A stretch of DNA of 64,000 bases, from the NCBI RefSeq assembly GCF_000835495.1, contig NW_015622543.1, forward strand, positions 3,386,463 to 3,450,462. Direction: 5' to 3'. The notes under the pieces were generated by a model that was not told the origin of the DNA, did not search any database, and saw nothing but the letters and a program-made list of their open reading frames with translations. This document shows, one piece after another, positions 54,169 to 64,000 of the stretch (the first letter of the stretch is position 1; each line of letters begins with the position of its first letter). The translations under genes and the position numbers were made by a program. Source of the DNA: Cladophialophora immunda (taxonomy: Eukaryota > Ascomycota > Eurotiomycetes > Chaetothyriales > Herpotrichiellaceae).

Positions 54169-56330
54169 AGAAAGGAAAGCGACTCGTGGCACACAGCGAG
54201 AAGACAATCCCTATCAGACAGGATGCTAGTGCTATCTAGTAATGTAGTCGCGAAGAATATGGAATTTCTGCCAACGCATATACCATATGGCATCGATGAA
54301 TGGCCCTTCAGCTACCAGCTACAGCTAGGGACTGCGTCGAGTTACACGCCATACCAGCTCTCAGAGATCTACAGCCATACGGGAGGTCATCGACATAAAT
54401 TCTGCAAAGTGGGGGCATTCGGCTTTAGCTCTAACACGTGATCTGGCCCATTGTTCTTAGCCTGGTCATACCCTGGTCAGTGGCTTTTTAACTAGCGAAA
54501 TTTATGTTCCAGACTTCTGTACTCTGTATGGAGATTAACAGATGAGTGGGGCGGTCAGCACAGCCGTGGCTATTGAATCGCTTCTAACCCCTTGCCATAC
54601 TGTGACCCACCCAAAACCATATCCCTGGTTGCTTGCATGGAAGTGACAACAATAGAAGTTTAACTGAACGCCACAACGCAGCCCGGTGGATTTGGGGGAC
54701 TTCTGGCACCTCGAGTCATTGGATAACGAATCCTGATTCACGGCAATTCGCCTGATTCTCGGCAATTCATCAACCCGGTATTCCATGGATAATGACTTCA
54801 TTCCCACCGCCGAGAGTTGGACAGGAAGGTAGGTAGGTAGGCGTGTGTCCACCCCCTCAGGAGGGCTACCTCTCGACTATATCGAGAAGTACAACTGGCC
54901 ATATCAATCCGATTCATTTCCTCCTTTCTTGGTATGTCGGTGGCTTTCACGGGTTCAGGACCACGTTTGAGAGAGATAGCAAACGGCGACTAACTTTACT
55001 GCAATGGAAATGATTTTGAGGCGGAAGAGGCGGAACCTTGGAAGATCTCCCTTATTTGAATCATTTGATAGTCTTGCGGGTGACCTACACAGGGGGCCAT
55101 GGCTCCTATTAGTCTGCCCAAGCTGCGCCAAAGAAAGTCTCTGCAGAAGGAAAAAGTATCATATCCCCAGCCAGCAGCTCAACTTCCTCTGACACCGCCA
55201 ACCCGACGGAAATGTTATCCAAATAGGGAAAATATTCATTAGGACCGGCATAAGTGGCTGAAGGGCTGGATAGATACCCTTGGCGTTCCTTGCCTGTTGA
55301 GAGCAAGTGGTGAATTTGGGCTGTGGGTAACACCCCATCCACAAGCTTTCATACGTCTTACCTCGGTTCCAGAGACGAAGATGATAGTGACTTGCATAAT
55401 CTTCAAGTACTCTTTGCCCCCTACTTTTCTATTACCACTGCGCGACGGGCTCCCCTGTGTTAGGCATCCTTCATTAGTTATGGGTAGAGAGTAATAGGAC
55501 TGCGTCCCGTTCATAATAGTCTTCTGGGGAGTCATCTAACGACAAGTGTGGTCTCGAGATCATCACGGTCTAGTTCGTCTCAAACCTTGCGGTAAAGGGA
55601 GGCGGTGGGTTGACGAGATCTAGAACGTCCTGAGCTCCAGCCATATGTGAGCAGGCGCGACACATGGCAAATGAGAGTGCAGAGCAGCACAACTCAAGGG
55701 GGGGCTAGAATGACCCACCATCGATTGCAATACCATCCTAAGGATTCCCCAGACTTGACGATCAGCGACATGGTGCGAGACTCGCTTGCGTTCCACCCCG
55801 TCAAGAAATGCAGCCGCTTTATTATCACCCAATCTCAAAGATTGAGAAGGTCTCCTAGTGGATATCCGGGGACTTGCTCTGGCGCGGCATCTCCAGTGGG
55901 TATTGGAGGGGGCGTTATTGGATTGGAACGAAGAAACCTCCTTTGGAAAGATCGCAACTGCCCATCTGATTTGGACTGGTGGTCATCAAGGCGTGAAAGT
56001 ACAGGAGTGGCTGACATATGGAGAATACTTGACTTTGTCACTGGTGGTTGTGACGAATCTCTGTGTAGTCTGAAAAAAAAGAAAAGACAACGCTGACGGT
56101 GAAAGGCGGAGCTCCGTTTATTGGACATTTTAAACTTCAGCCATCTTGACCTTCCCAACTAAAGGCTAAGACTATACACACAGACCGACGCCGGTAACTG
56201 TTCAGTATTAAACAGATTTCGAGACTCAGAGCGTTATCTTCATTCCTATTGTACGGGGATCGAATTCGTTAGCAAGCACGCGCTAGAACGCACAGCAGCC
56301 TGTCCAGGGGCCGGTAGATAGGAGTGAGAG
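54169..56330. other. Long intergenic region
   Basis: About 2.1 kb without a supported gene. A 149-codon plus-strand frame at 55647..56096 ends in a lysine run and has no family features. A GTAG-repeat tract lies near 54830. Confidence 0.4.
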
Positions 56331-57168
56331 TCATCTTCCGTCTCCCTCGCCATTCGTGTCAGCGATGGCAACGAGGCGGAACCATAACGGGTCGATTTTG
56401 AAAGGCCAGTCCTCTGGCCATAGATAGAAGTCAACAGCGAGGTACGCTGCGATGCGTTCCGGTGGACATGCAGCTTGGAGGTCACACACGATGCAGTCGT
56501 GCATGGCTGAGAAGGACCGTGGATGTTCGACGACCGACAAAACCATGTCGTACACGACATGTCGAAAGAGTGGTGGTGGCGACGATGACGTCTCCGGCGT
56601 ATATCTATTTCTTCAGTCGGCCAGCACCGCCATGCTCAAGCCGCCGCAGAATCTCCACTGGAGCTGTTCAAACACCAGGGGTGTCCGGCGAGGTCGTAAA
56701 AGCCCGGTAAGGCGCGGGGAAACGGGTCGAGATCATCCTCCTCTTGAACTCCATAGGCGTGGAGTCGAATGTCAAAGTCCCGCGCCGTCGAGGGTACAGG
56801 ACGCTCCGTGATCGAGTTTGAGACGAGAAAACCGAGTACGCCAGGTCTTCATCATGGTGCTGTGCGATCCCAGCCAGCTCTGCAGTTCGATTCCCGACGA
56901 AGCTGTGGTCGTGGGCCAGCCGTGTCCAAGTGTTTTCCACGAACCACGCTTTGAGGGTCAGTAGGAAGTCCCGGGCCCAAGAACAGGTGCACCATCGGCT
57001 CTCCAGGACTGCCTTGGTGGTGGAACGCATCTCCCACACTCCGAGCGGGAGATATAGGATGCTCTTGGTCCCGGGATCGAGACAAGACGCACCCAGACCC
57101 AACACAGCGTTTGAGGGATGTCTAGACGCCAGGACGAAGACGATTTTAACTTCGCTGATATCGTGCAA
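56331..57168 (-). CDS. Possible hypothetical gene, structure unresolved
   Basis: Two minus-strand frames look partly coding: 56668..57168 (starting MHDISEVKIVFVLASRH) and 56331..56555 (MYDMVLSVVEHPRSFSAMHDC ... FYLWPEDWPFKIDPLWFRL). An alternative frame around 56680-56780 reads DFDIRLHAYGV and PGFYDLAGHPWC, which is also protein-like. So either an intron or a frameshift lies between 56560 and 56800. I could not settle exons and recognise no family. Confidence 0.3.
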
Positions 57169-57880
57169 GAAGCTGCCGCAAACAATTGTTCGGAACGGGA
57201 ACGACTCTGCGAATGTTAATGCGTGCTGGCCTCGTCTTTGACTTTTTCTAGGGGTGAAACAAGGCCCGAATTCAAGCTCAAAGCAGAGTGGATAGACAGC
57301 ACACGAGGCCGGAGACGAAATTCAAAAATCCTCCGCGGCAACAGAGATGTATAAACGAGGACAACCCATTGTTATGGTTCGTTACACTTCAATCCTTCTC
57401 TCTTCACTACCCACGAGATGACGGAGTTTCCTTCATCCTTCTTGTCGGCCGAACCTGCCAATGAGGGCAGAGGTAATGGCGCCATTAATAGCCAGAGTAC
57501 TTCGGACGTTATATAATTAGCGGCCCAACTGATGTGATAGCGGGAATGGGTAGATATTAAATACAAGTCAAATTTCCGAAGGTAGACATAATCTCATAAT
57601 GAGAGTGACATATATTTTGCCCTCTTGTCTTGGACCAGGAAAGAGCTGATTTCTTTGGCCAAGCGGAGTGAAACCTGCTCAGGGCACACCCTGCTTCGGG
57701 ACAAGGGTGACGCCGCCCTCTAGAATTAGGGGACTCGTCCATGTTCGTTGACGTATTGTTGGGACAGATTCCGCTAGGATAGGGGTTTGTGTCCGGCTGC
57801 AGCTTTCTGGCATTTGGTGGCAATGTGCTGTTTTTTCCTGCCTTGTGTCTCACTCCCACCAAGGACGCTGCGGTGAGGCC
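57169..57880. other. Intergenic region
   Basis: These 712 bp have no supported gene. Confidence 0.4.
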
Positions 57881-58478
57881 CTATGTACCAGCTCGGTTTT
57901 GATATGCCATGACGTGAGTTTGGCCTGGGGAGTTTCTCTCATTCAGCCAGACTGCGACGCACACTCCACAGTTTGCACAGAAGTGGCGGACATCCTTGGT
58001 CCCGTTGGTGAGATAGGCAACCGGGGCGAGGACCACCGTGGCGGCGAAAAGGAGTCCGGCTGATCGTCTATGGTCACGGGAGGTCAGATATCTTCTCAGA
58101 TGACAGTAGGAGTAGAATATCGGGGGCCGTGCCGGCCAAATAACAAACCTACCGGGTTCGTCGACCAGCGACATACTCGACTCTGGTCACACCCTGAAAC
58201 CCACAGCACGGGCATTGAATAGGGCCAGGCACGTCGCGCAGCTGGTCCAATGGGATGCACACTCGGAGATCGTATGGCGTTTGCCCCGGAGCCTGCATGG
58301 CGACGCGAGGCGGGCCGGCGTCATAAGTCGGTGGCTGATCTGGATATTTTGCAACACTGTGAGCCGTGAAATTTTTTTGGTCATCTATGAGAACGGGGTA
58401 CTGACCGACTGGCATAGTGACGAAGCCCCGGATATCCTGGCCTCCTGGAGGAGTTCCCTTAGCAGGTTCCTTGCCCAT
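57881..58478 (-). CDS. LITAF-like zinc-binding protein
   Basis: Encodes 170 residues in two exons, 58153..58478 and 57881..58067, with an 85-nt intron (GTAGGT...CATAG). A Pro/Gln/Tyr-rich N-terminal half (PDQPPTYDAGPP) resembles PPxY-type adaptor motifs. The LITAF domain (PF10601) follows: first zinc knuckle IQCPCCG near residue 92-98, a membrane-inserting hydrophobic stretch LLFAATVVLAPVAYL, then the second knuckle HFCANCGVCVAVW near 141. LITAF proteins sit on the cytosolic face of endosomal and plasma membranes and help recruit trafficking or ubiquitin-ligase machinery. Fungal copies are poorly studied. The start is the ATG at 58478. Confidence 0.82.
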
Positions 58479-59323
58479 GAACAACAGACTGATTGGGGGA
58501 GAAAAAAGGAAAACAGCTTCTCTCGACGCTCTTTTCGAAGACTTAATTCAACGAGGAAAAGTTTACCAGGGCGAGGGTGCCTTGAGAGCCCTTATATGTC
58601 ATGGGTATGCTTCGAGGAGAAAATGGGAGCTCCTGGCACTGCCACCGTAGAGGTGAAGGATTGCTCCTGTCGGTGCACAGACGGAGTCAGGTACAGACCC
58701 AGTTTTGCTCAGCCCTGTACGTTATAGGCAACAATCTTGGTCTTAGGGCTCTGATTCGCCATGTCGTCTAGGAGATGCCTGGTTAGGAATAGTGGCCGGA
58801 TACTTCTTTGTTTACGGACTCGAACCTCGCGAATCGAACCGAATCAGGATAGAGGTCCATCGTGTCAGTTCAAACTGTGGAAGCAATCCGATTGGGGAAA
58901 ATGGCGTGCTCTGACTCTAATCCATTTTGTCTCGTTGAGTTCCTAGGGGGCGGAGTCTTCACTCGAGAGCATTGGGCTCTTTATTCCACTGACTTGAAAA
59001 GGTGCTGAGACACTTTCAGTGACAGCAGAAGTATTTATAGGTCGAACACTGGCCGCATACGCGCGTCCCCGTCTTGTTCTTCAAGAAAATTAATGGATAT
59101 TGTCCTGCCTCAATTGCCAGCGCCGAAATGCTCCTCCCTATAGGGAGACCAGCAGGGCGTCATAGTATTGGCCGCAACGGATTTCAGGTCACACTGCGTA
59201 AGACAATTACAGCACAGATCTCTCGGCATAGCTCCTCAATCACATACGTACTACCCAAAACACAGATACTAACTCGACGCCGATGGGACGGAGATCCAGC
59301 GCGGGGGGGATTTTTTCGAAGCT
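58479..59323. other. Intergenic region
   Basis: These 845 bp between two minus-strand genes hold the promoter of the LITAF-like gene and the 3' end of the next. No gene is supported. Confidence 0.4.
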
Positions 59324-61249
59324 CTAAACCTCCCTTTTAGCCATGGTTACCCTCAACCCAGGGACATTGACACTAGCAACACGGCTCTCCGGGCCCACTT
59401 CGAAGATAAACTCGTCCAGAGGCTGTCCGCCATATGTTAATTCGTCCACATTGTCCCACGCTTCAGTAGCTTGGCCAAAGAGGCGAGGGATGCCCTGAGA
59501 TTGAACAATGCTCAGGCCTGACTCAGGGCTGTCTTCAGTCAGGAAGACTGCGCGGTACCTCAGCTCTTTGCCACCCCGGCCGATAATGGCGGGATAAAGT
59601 CGCACAGACTGAAGACTCCCACTCCCAGTGGAGCGAGAGTATTCGTTGGCGACCTGCAGAAAATCAACGCCGTTGCTGACCCAGCTGCGAACCTCAAGAC
59701 CCGGCCCTTTCGAGGGAAGTGTCAACTCCAACGTGCTACCGCCCGTCGTCGCGTTGGTGACATTGGCAGTGCCGTACCACCCCAGCAGCTCTCGAGTCTG
59801 CGCTTGGCGATCAGAGATGGTACGGAGGGTGTGGGCCGTGACCACGTCAGCCAGACAGAGAGGCAGCTCGCCGGCCGTATCGGATGCGGCGACCAGTTCT
59901 GAAATGACGATGCCAAAGTCCGGGACCAAGATTAACCATGAGTTGTAGGCGCCAGTGCTTCCGGATTTGCAGTACAGGTCAACAACACGGCCTGAAACCT
60001 CGGCGCGGTATATTTCCCATGGGGCGCCGACCGAGAGGAATAGTGAGGAGGTATGTGTCCACGGTTTCAACCAGCGCCTCGTATCCCCGGATGAGAGCTG
60101 CCTATTGCTCAGGATCGCAAGACCAAGGGAGCACAGGTCCCTGGCGGTGGAGTAGAGACCCCCAGAGCTGCCGGCGGTCAGAAGAAATACTAGGTTGCTC
60201 CGGTCGCGACATTTTCACTTACGGTGTCTCATCTCCCAGGTCCTGGGACCAGCCAGAGCTCGTCGTGTCTCCGGGGATGGCGCCACGGACGTCCTGCGGT
60301 GGTTGATGTACAAAGGTCATGTTCAGACCTAACGGATCTAGTACCAACTGTTGAAGGGCAGCGGCATAGCTCGTATTTGTGATTGTCTCCACGACATACC
60401 CGAGCAGTCGAAAGGCATTGTTCGAATACGCCGGGGTGTGAAACGTCTTAAAGACGGCGTCTCGCTGCTTCAAAGTAGTCATGAAGTCTGTGTCATATCC
60501 CAGTCAGATGAGGGTATTCGCACGCCAAAACTAGCAAAGGGCATTGGGCATGTTCGTCTAACCTGAGCGAGAACAACTTGGTACGTGGCTGTCGTTGGCA
60601 CATCTAGGGAGGTCGGACGTCGGGATATTGGGGAGGCCGCTGGGCTTGTTGGGAAGCGCGGCCAAGTCACCCGAATTGTCTAGGAAAAAAGAGGGAGCGT
60701 CAGTACGCCAAAAGAGACCAGATGATGTGGCAAGGTAGCATCCTTACAATCTCTAGCAATGCCCGCCAAGTGTGATGCGAGTGCCCCAATGGTGACTTCT
60801 GACCATTTTGCTGGAAGCTCGCGAGTGTCGCTCGAGGTTTCGGATGTGGCGAGTTCCGGGATCAAGTCTCCAATCCACCGAGAGAAGATGCTGTGGCTCT
60901 GAGAGACCAACATCGTATAGACAGTGAACAGTTTGGATATGCTGCCCACGCGGAAAACGGTGTCGGCTTGGACAGTCTGCTTCGGATCCGTCGAGTATGA
61001 ATATGTAAACAGGGCTTCGTTGGCATGAATCGACTCTACACGCGCTGCGACCAGCAACGACCCGTTTGTCGAATTCTGGCACAGTGCGGAGAGCTCGTCG
61101 GCAATGTCGTGGTAATCCAGAGGTGCGTAGATCATCGGATTGAGTTTTGCATCGAAAATCGTTCCCAAGAAAGTGTCGAACCCTTGGCTGGCGGCGCTCA
61201 ACCCAACTTGGGCGAATCCTAGCCACGTTGCCAAGTTGACGAGTCGCAT
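59324..61249 (-). CDS. Secreted beta-lactamase-like serine hydrolase
   Basis: Beta-lactamase/transpeptidase-fold protein (PF00144) of 575 residues. Exons: 60748..61249, 60563..60679, 60223..60487 and 59324..60167. A signal peptide covers about the first 19 residues. Catalytic motifs are FRVGSISKLFTVY, the S-x-x-K with the serine nucleophile, near residue 98, and the YxN motif PAYSNNAFRLLGYV. SSGGLYSTARDLCSLG is typical of the class-C-like esterase group. A beta-rich C-terminal domain from about residue 430 matches the ARB_00930-type secreted fungal proteins. Activity is likely as an esterase or amidase rather than drug resistance. Intron ends are canonical and frames agree. It follows a Zn2Cys6 gene on the same strand. 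Confidence 0.88.
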
Positions 61250-61893
61250 CCCTCAGGCTCGCTGCGTACTCCGGTGTGCGGGAGGTCGAACTAAGGAATA
61301 CTTTAGGTGCTCTTGTGCTTTCAATGGCCACAGGGGAAAGATTTCGAATCAAAGCCCCTGATTCTGAATGGGCGATAGAATTCTAGAGATGCCTCTCTCG
61401 AGCCTCGTCCCACGAGAAGAGTACCGACTCAAATACATATTGTGAAAGTGGACGTGATGCCGTCGAGAAGGTGTGAGGTCCCACTGCTTCTACCTGATTC
61501 GCCATGCCGTCAAACTGTTGCGGATTAGGATAGGATTCCTTAAAGATCTGGCCAGGCACCAGCGTTAAAGAGTGGATTGTCTCCCAATCCAGGAGCACCT
61601 CAATCCTAAGTCGCTCAATGGCTGGTGTTTCCATGGGTCCTGTGTCGCCAAGGTGGGTTAGAGGGGTTTACATTTGGTGAGGGTAGCCTTTCCCACGGTA
61701 TTGCAGCTTAACGAAGACGCTAATTGTACCCATGTAAGACCGATTGCTCTAGGAGAGTTCCATTTGGCCCGGCTGAGGTGCGAAGGGCGCAATTTCCGAG
61801 GCTAGGGCTGTATGCAGATCATGGTCCAATTTGGCCGTCCATACACGGTGGATGGCGTGTCTACTGGCGCTTGTCCATTGGCCACGATGGTCA
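61250..61893. other. Intergenic region
   Basis: These 644 bp lie upstream of the serine hydrolase. An ATG-initiated 83-codon minus-strand frame at 61383..61634 has ordinary composition but no family match; I left it out of the gene list. Confidence 0.4.
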
Positions 61894-63586
61894 TCACCAG
61901 CAGACTTGGAAGAAGTGATGCTCCCACGCCCCCGTTCGACCACTGGGCAGCCGCGTACATCGCACCTCAGAAGAACGTCGCCGAGGATCGATGTCGGTGC
62001 TGGTCGAGTGAACTCGTTTCGCCTCGGGGATACGGTGCTGCTCGAGGAAGGCTCGGTCGAGGTCACGTTCTTCCAAGTCTTTGACGACGGCGGCGATTTT
62101 GGTCATGGCGGGAGCATTCCACACGCCCTCAGTACACGGGACTGCCGACAACAGCTCAATCGCTTCGTCCCGGACCCAGAGGTTCCGACATCGCGTGGCG
62201 GTAAAGAACAGGGGCTGGACAACCCCTAGCCCCAAGGAAAATAGGGTGGGAATCGCATGTGACTGACGGTGGTGCAGGAGCGACCGAGACAACGAAACTA
62301 TGAGGCGAAATGAATCGTCATGATCGTCGTAGCAGAGCTCGTCAGGAGAGAGTGCCGTCGCCAAGTAGACCTGGGCGGTCTGGTGATGAATGCGAAGAAG
62401 GTTTGAGTGTGCTTGGGTGTACGTGTTTGGAAATCTATCCAGGCGGCTCACAAACTCGTCATAGATCAGCTCCCACCGCTGTAAACGGGCCACTAGATTC
62501 CGGCTTTGATTCGCAATATGCGGAGGCCGATCGTCCGGATTCCAATAGCGGTGGGAATTGTCAAGAGTGCCCCTTAAGAACGACCATAGCCGACTTAGAC
62601 ATGCATAGAGGTAGCGTTGGGCAGTTTCCAGGGAATCAAAACGGACTCCATCTCCGTCGTAGTCATCGTCGTCATTGTCGGCAGCGGCGGTGGTGTTGGT
62701 GGGAAGAAGTGGCGTGAGCCGTGGCACCCAACCTTCGATAAATGTAGACCCTTGGACGTCAAGGCGCGCAAATTCGTGGAAGATGTCGTCGTCGACTGTT
62801 GACCTTACACGTAAGAGGAAGGCGGCTGGTATATAAAGGATGTAAAGGAAGAAAGGGGGGGGACACTGAGCTCTCACCAGACAAGGACGAACAGACACGT
62901 AGACCATTCTCCAAATGGAGTCGTGCCCCGTTGTAGGCGCCCTGCGCGAGTTCATAACAGATGCCCAGCAGAGCGCATACCAAGGCGACCTCGGCGGCGT
63001 GTCGATCGGGCGGCCGCAGCAATAGCTTCCGCAGATCTCGGATGGAGAGGCTGTAGGAATTGAGGCCAAAATTCGTAGCACCATCACCATTCCCGCCAGC
63101 TGGCCACCGCGACGAGGCCTGGAGCTGATGGGCTGTGAGCGCGACCGCGGCGTGGCGCACGCACGACTCCTGGTTAAGTGCCTGCAGGATCAGGCGCTCA
63201 AGGCGTCGAGAAGGGTCGTCGAAAAGTGCGCTGATGACCTGAGAACGAAAGGCATCGAGACAAAGGAGCCCCAGTCCCCACGGCTTCTCGTCGTGTGGCA
63301 GGGTTGACAACACCATTCCAACGACGGTCACCGGAGGCTTCCACGTGAGCGAGAGAGCCTCGCGTGGTTGGACAATGACAGCGTAGCCATCACAGGTGCG
63401 TCCTGTCACCATGCATTGTCGGCAGATTGGTTTCGTTTCGTCACACTTGACATGTCGAACCCTTGACGCGCATCAGCCCTCTCCGCGAGGTGGCCACCGA
63501 GGGGAGGGGGCGGGCTCAGCAATAGCTTACCGACAGGTCAAACACCCAAGACGGGACCGAGACGAGCTTTTCCTGACCTGTCCCAT
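61894..63586 (-). CDS. Zn2Cys6 transcription factor (third of three)
   Basis: Regulator of 513 residues, exons 63531..63586, 62878..63461 and 61894..62795. The first intron (69 nt, GTAAGC...TCAAG) divides the zinc cluster; joined, it reads CLTC, RVRHVKC, DETKPIC, RQC, MVTGRTC, a perfect C-x2-C-x6-C-x6-C-x2-C-x6-C at residues 16-43. The cluster is followed by YAVIVQPREALSLTW, seen in a group of ascomycete regulators. The rest is helical in the style of the Fungal_trans_2 family (for example SALFDDPSRRLERLILQALNQESCVRHAAVAL). It contains an acidic loop of Asp codons near residue 250. The neighbouring serine hydrolase, downstream on the same strand, may be a target. Confidence 0.85.
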
Positions 63587-64000
63587 GAAGGCTTGAAAAA
63601 AAGCTGCGGGGGATCAGGTGGTCCGAAAAGTCCGCGACAAAGGATATGAGATTGAGAAACGTCCACTTGAGGGGTGCATAGTGTGGTGGTGATTTGTTTT
63701 GTGTGAGTTCCGGCAGAAGCGAAAAAGGCGAAATGTCCCCCTTGTGCGTGACAGTTGTCTAAGACTTCGGGGACGTAGAAGATTAGGGAGAGCGCAGAAG
63801 AGATGAAGATTTACAAAAGACCTCCTAAGATCTCGTACTAGACTAGGTAGGTAGACCCCGTCATAGATGGAGGGAACGAGAAGGGACATACGAGAAAGTC
63901 GAGAGGATAGAAGGGCCTAAAAATAGGGTAGTTAGTGATTTTGCCTACTAGGGACTAGTATCCTAGTCTAGCGCGGGAGTAGAAGTTATTGTCAAATAGG
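63587..64000. other. Promoter region at window edge
   Basis: These last 414 bp lie upstream of the third regulator. The terminal 150 bp are AT-rich with CTAG-containing runs. No gene is supported. Confidence 0.4.

Noticed and set aside
55647..56096. 149-codon plus-strand frame
   Set aside because: It has no domain signature, ends in a poly-lysine run from an A-rich tract, and a competing frame covers the same DNA.
61383..61634. 83-codon minus-strand frame with ATG
   Set aside because: It has ordinary composition but no recognisable family and sits in the presumed promoter of the serine hydrolase. It is not refuted, only unsupported.
1..64000. CRISPR arrays, bacterial operons, tRNA and rRNA genes
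   Set aside because: No regularly spaced repeats, Shine-Dalgarno-led gene strings, tRNA cloverleaf boxes or rRNA segments were seen by eye; the window is eukaryotic. A tRNAscan run would be decisive for tRNAs.

Overview
The window is fungal nuclear DNA, most likely from a filamentous ascomycete (Pezizomycotina). The evidence is short GT-AG introns of about 45-110 nt, three Zn2Cys6 transcription factors, a HET-domain relic, fungal-type transporters, an SDH3 gene and a POT1/CDC13-type telomere protein. Genes sit singly on both strands with promoters of 0.4-1.3 kb; there are no operons. I rebuilt exon structures by hand from splice signals, reading-frame continuity and family motifs, so they need transcript confirmation.

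Left third (0-23.5 kb). A cytochrome P450 and a Zn2Cys6 regulator diverge from a 633-bp promoter. A sugar-type MFS transporter follows the regulator, and together they look like a small catabolic or detoxification module. Next come a two-TM protein, a GNAT acetyltransferase and a second Zn2Cys6 regulator. A malonyl-CoA-synthetase-like AMP ligase ends in a peroxisomal ARL tripeptide and converges on an ACS-family anion transporter. A CCC1/VIT1 vacuolar iron transporter, a secreted phospholipase C-type phosphoesterase and an unrecognised protein complete the region.

Middle (24-34.5 kb). This part holds housekeeping genes: an F-box/2EXR-like protein, succinate dehydrogenase subunit 3 (mitochondrial complex II), a 1364-residue POT1/CDC13-type protein and a secreted GH16 glucanase.

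Right-centre (35-49.5 kb). This is an accessory region with broken genes: a decayed HET-domain gene, a frameshifted kinase/HAD/uracil-phosphoribosyltransferase fusion and fragments of an exonuclease and of a phosphotransferase. An intact CYTH triphosphatase lies among them. At its core (42.0-47.8 kb) is a cluster of a small dsRNA-binding-domain protein, two paralogous OTT_1508-type predicted deaminases and, between these, an opposite-strand gene interrupted by one stop codon. This cluster is the best candidate for an undescribed system, possibly RNA or DNA editing or defence.

Right end (52-64 kb). The genes are a 7TM-RGS signalling protein, a LITAF-like zinc-binding protein, a secreted beta-lactamase-like serine hydrolase and a third Zn2Cys6 regulator, separated by long stretches without supported genes.
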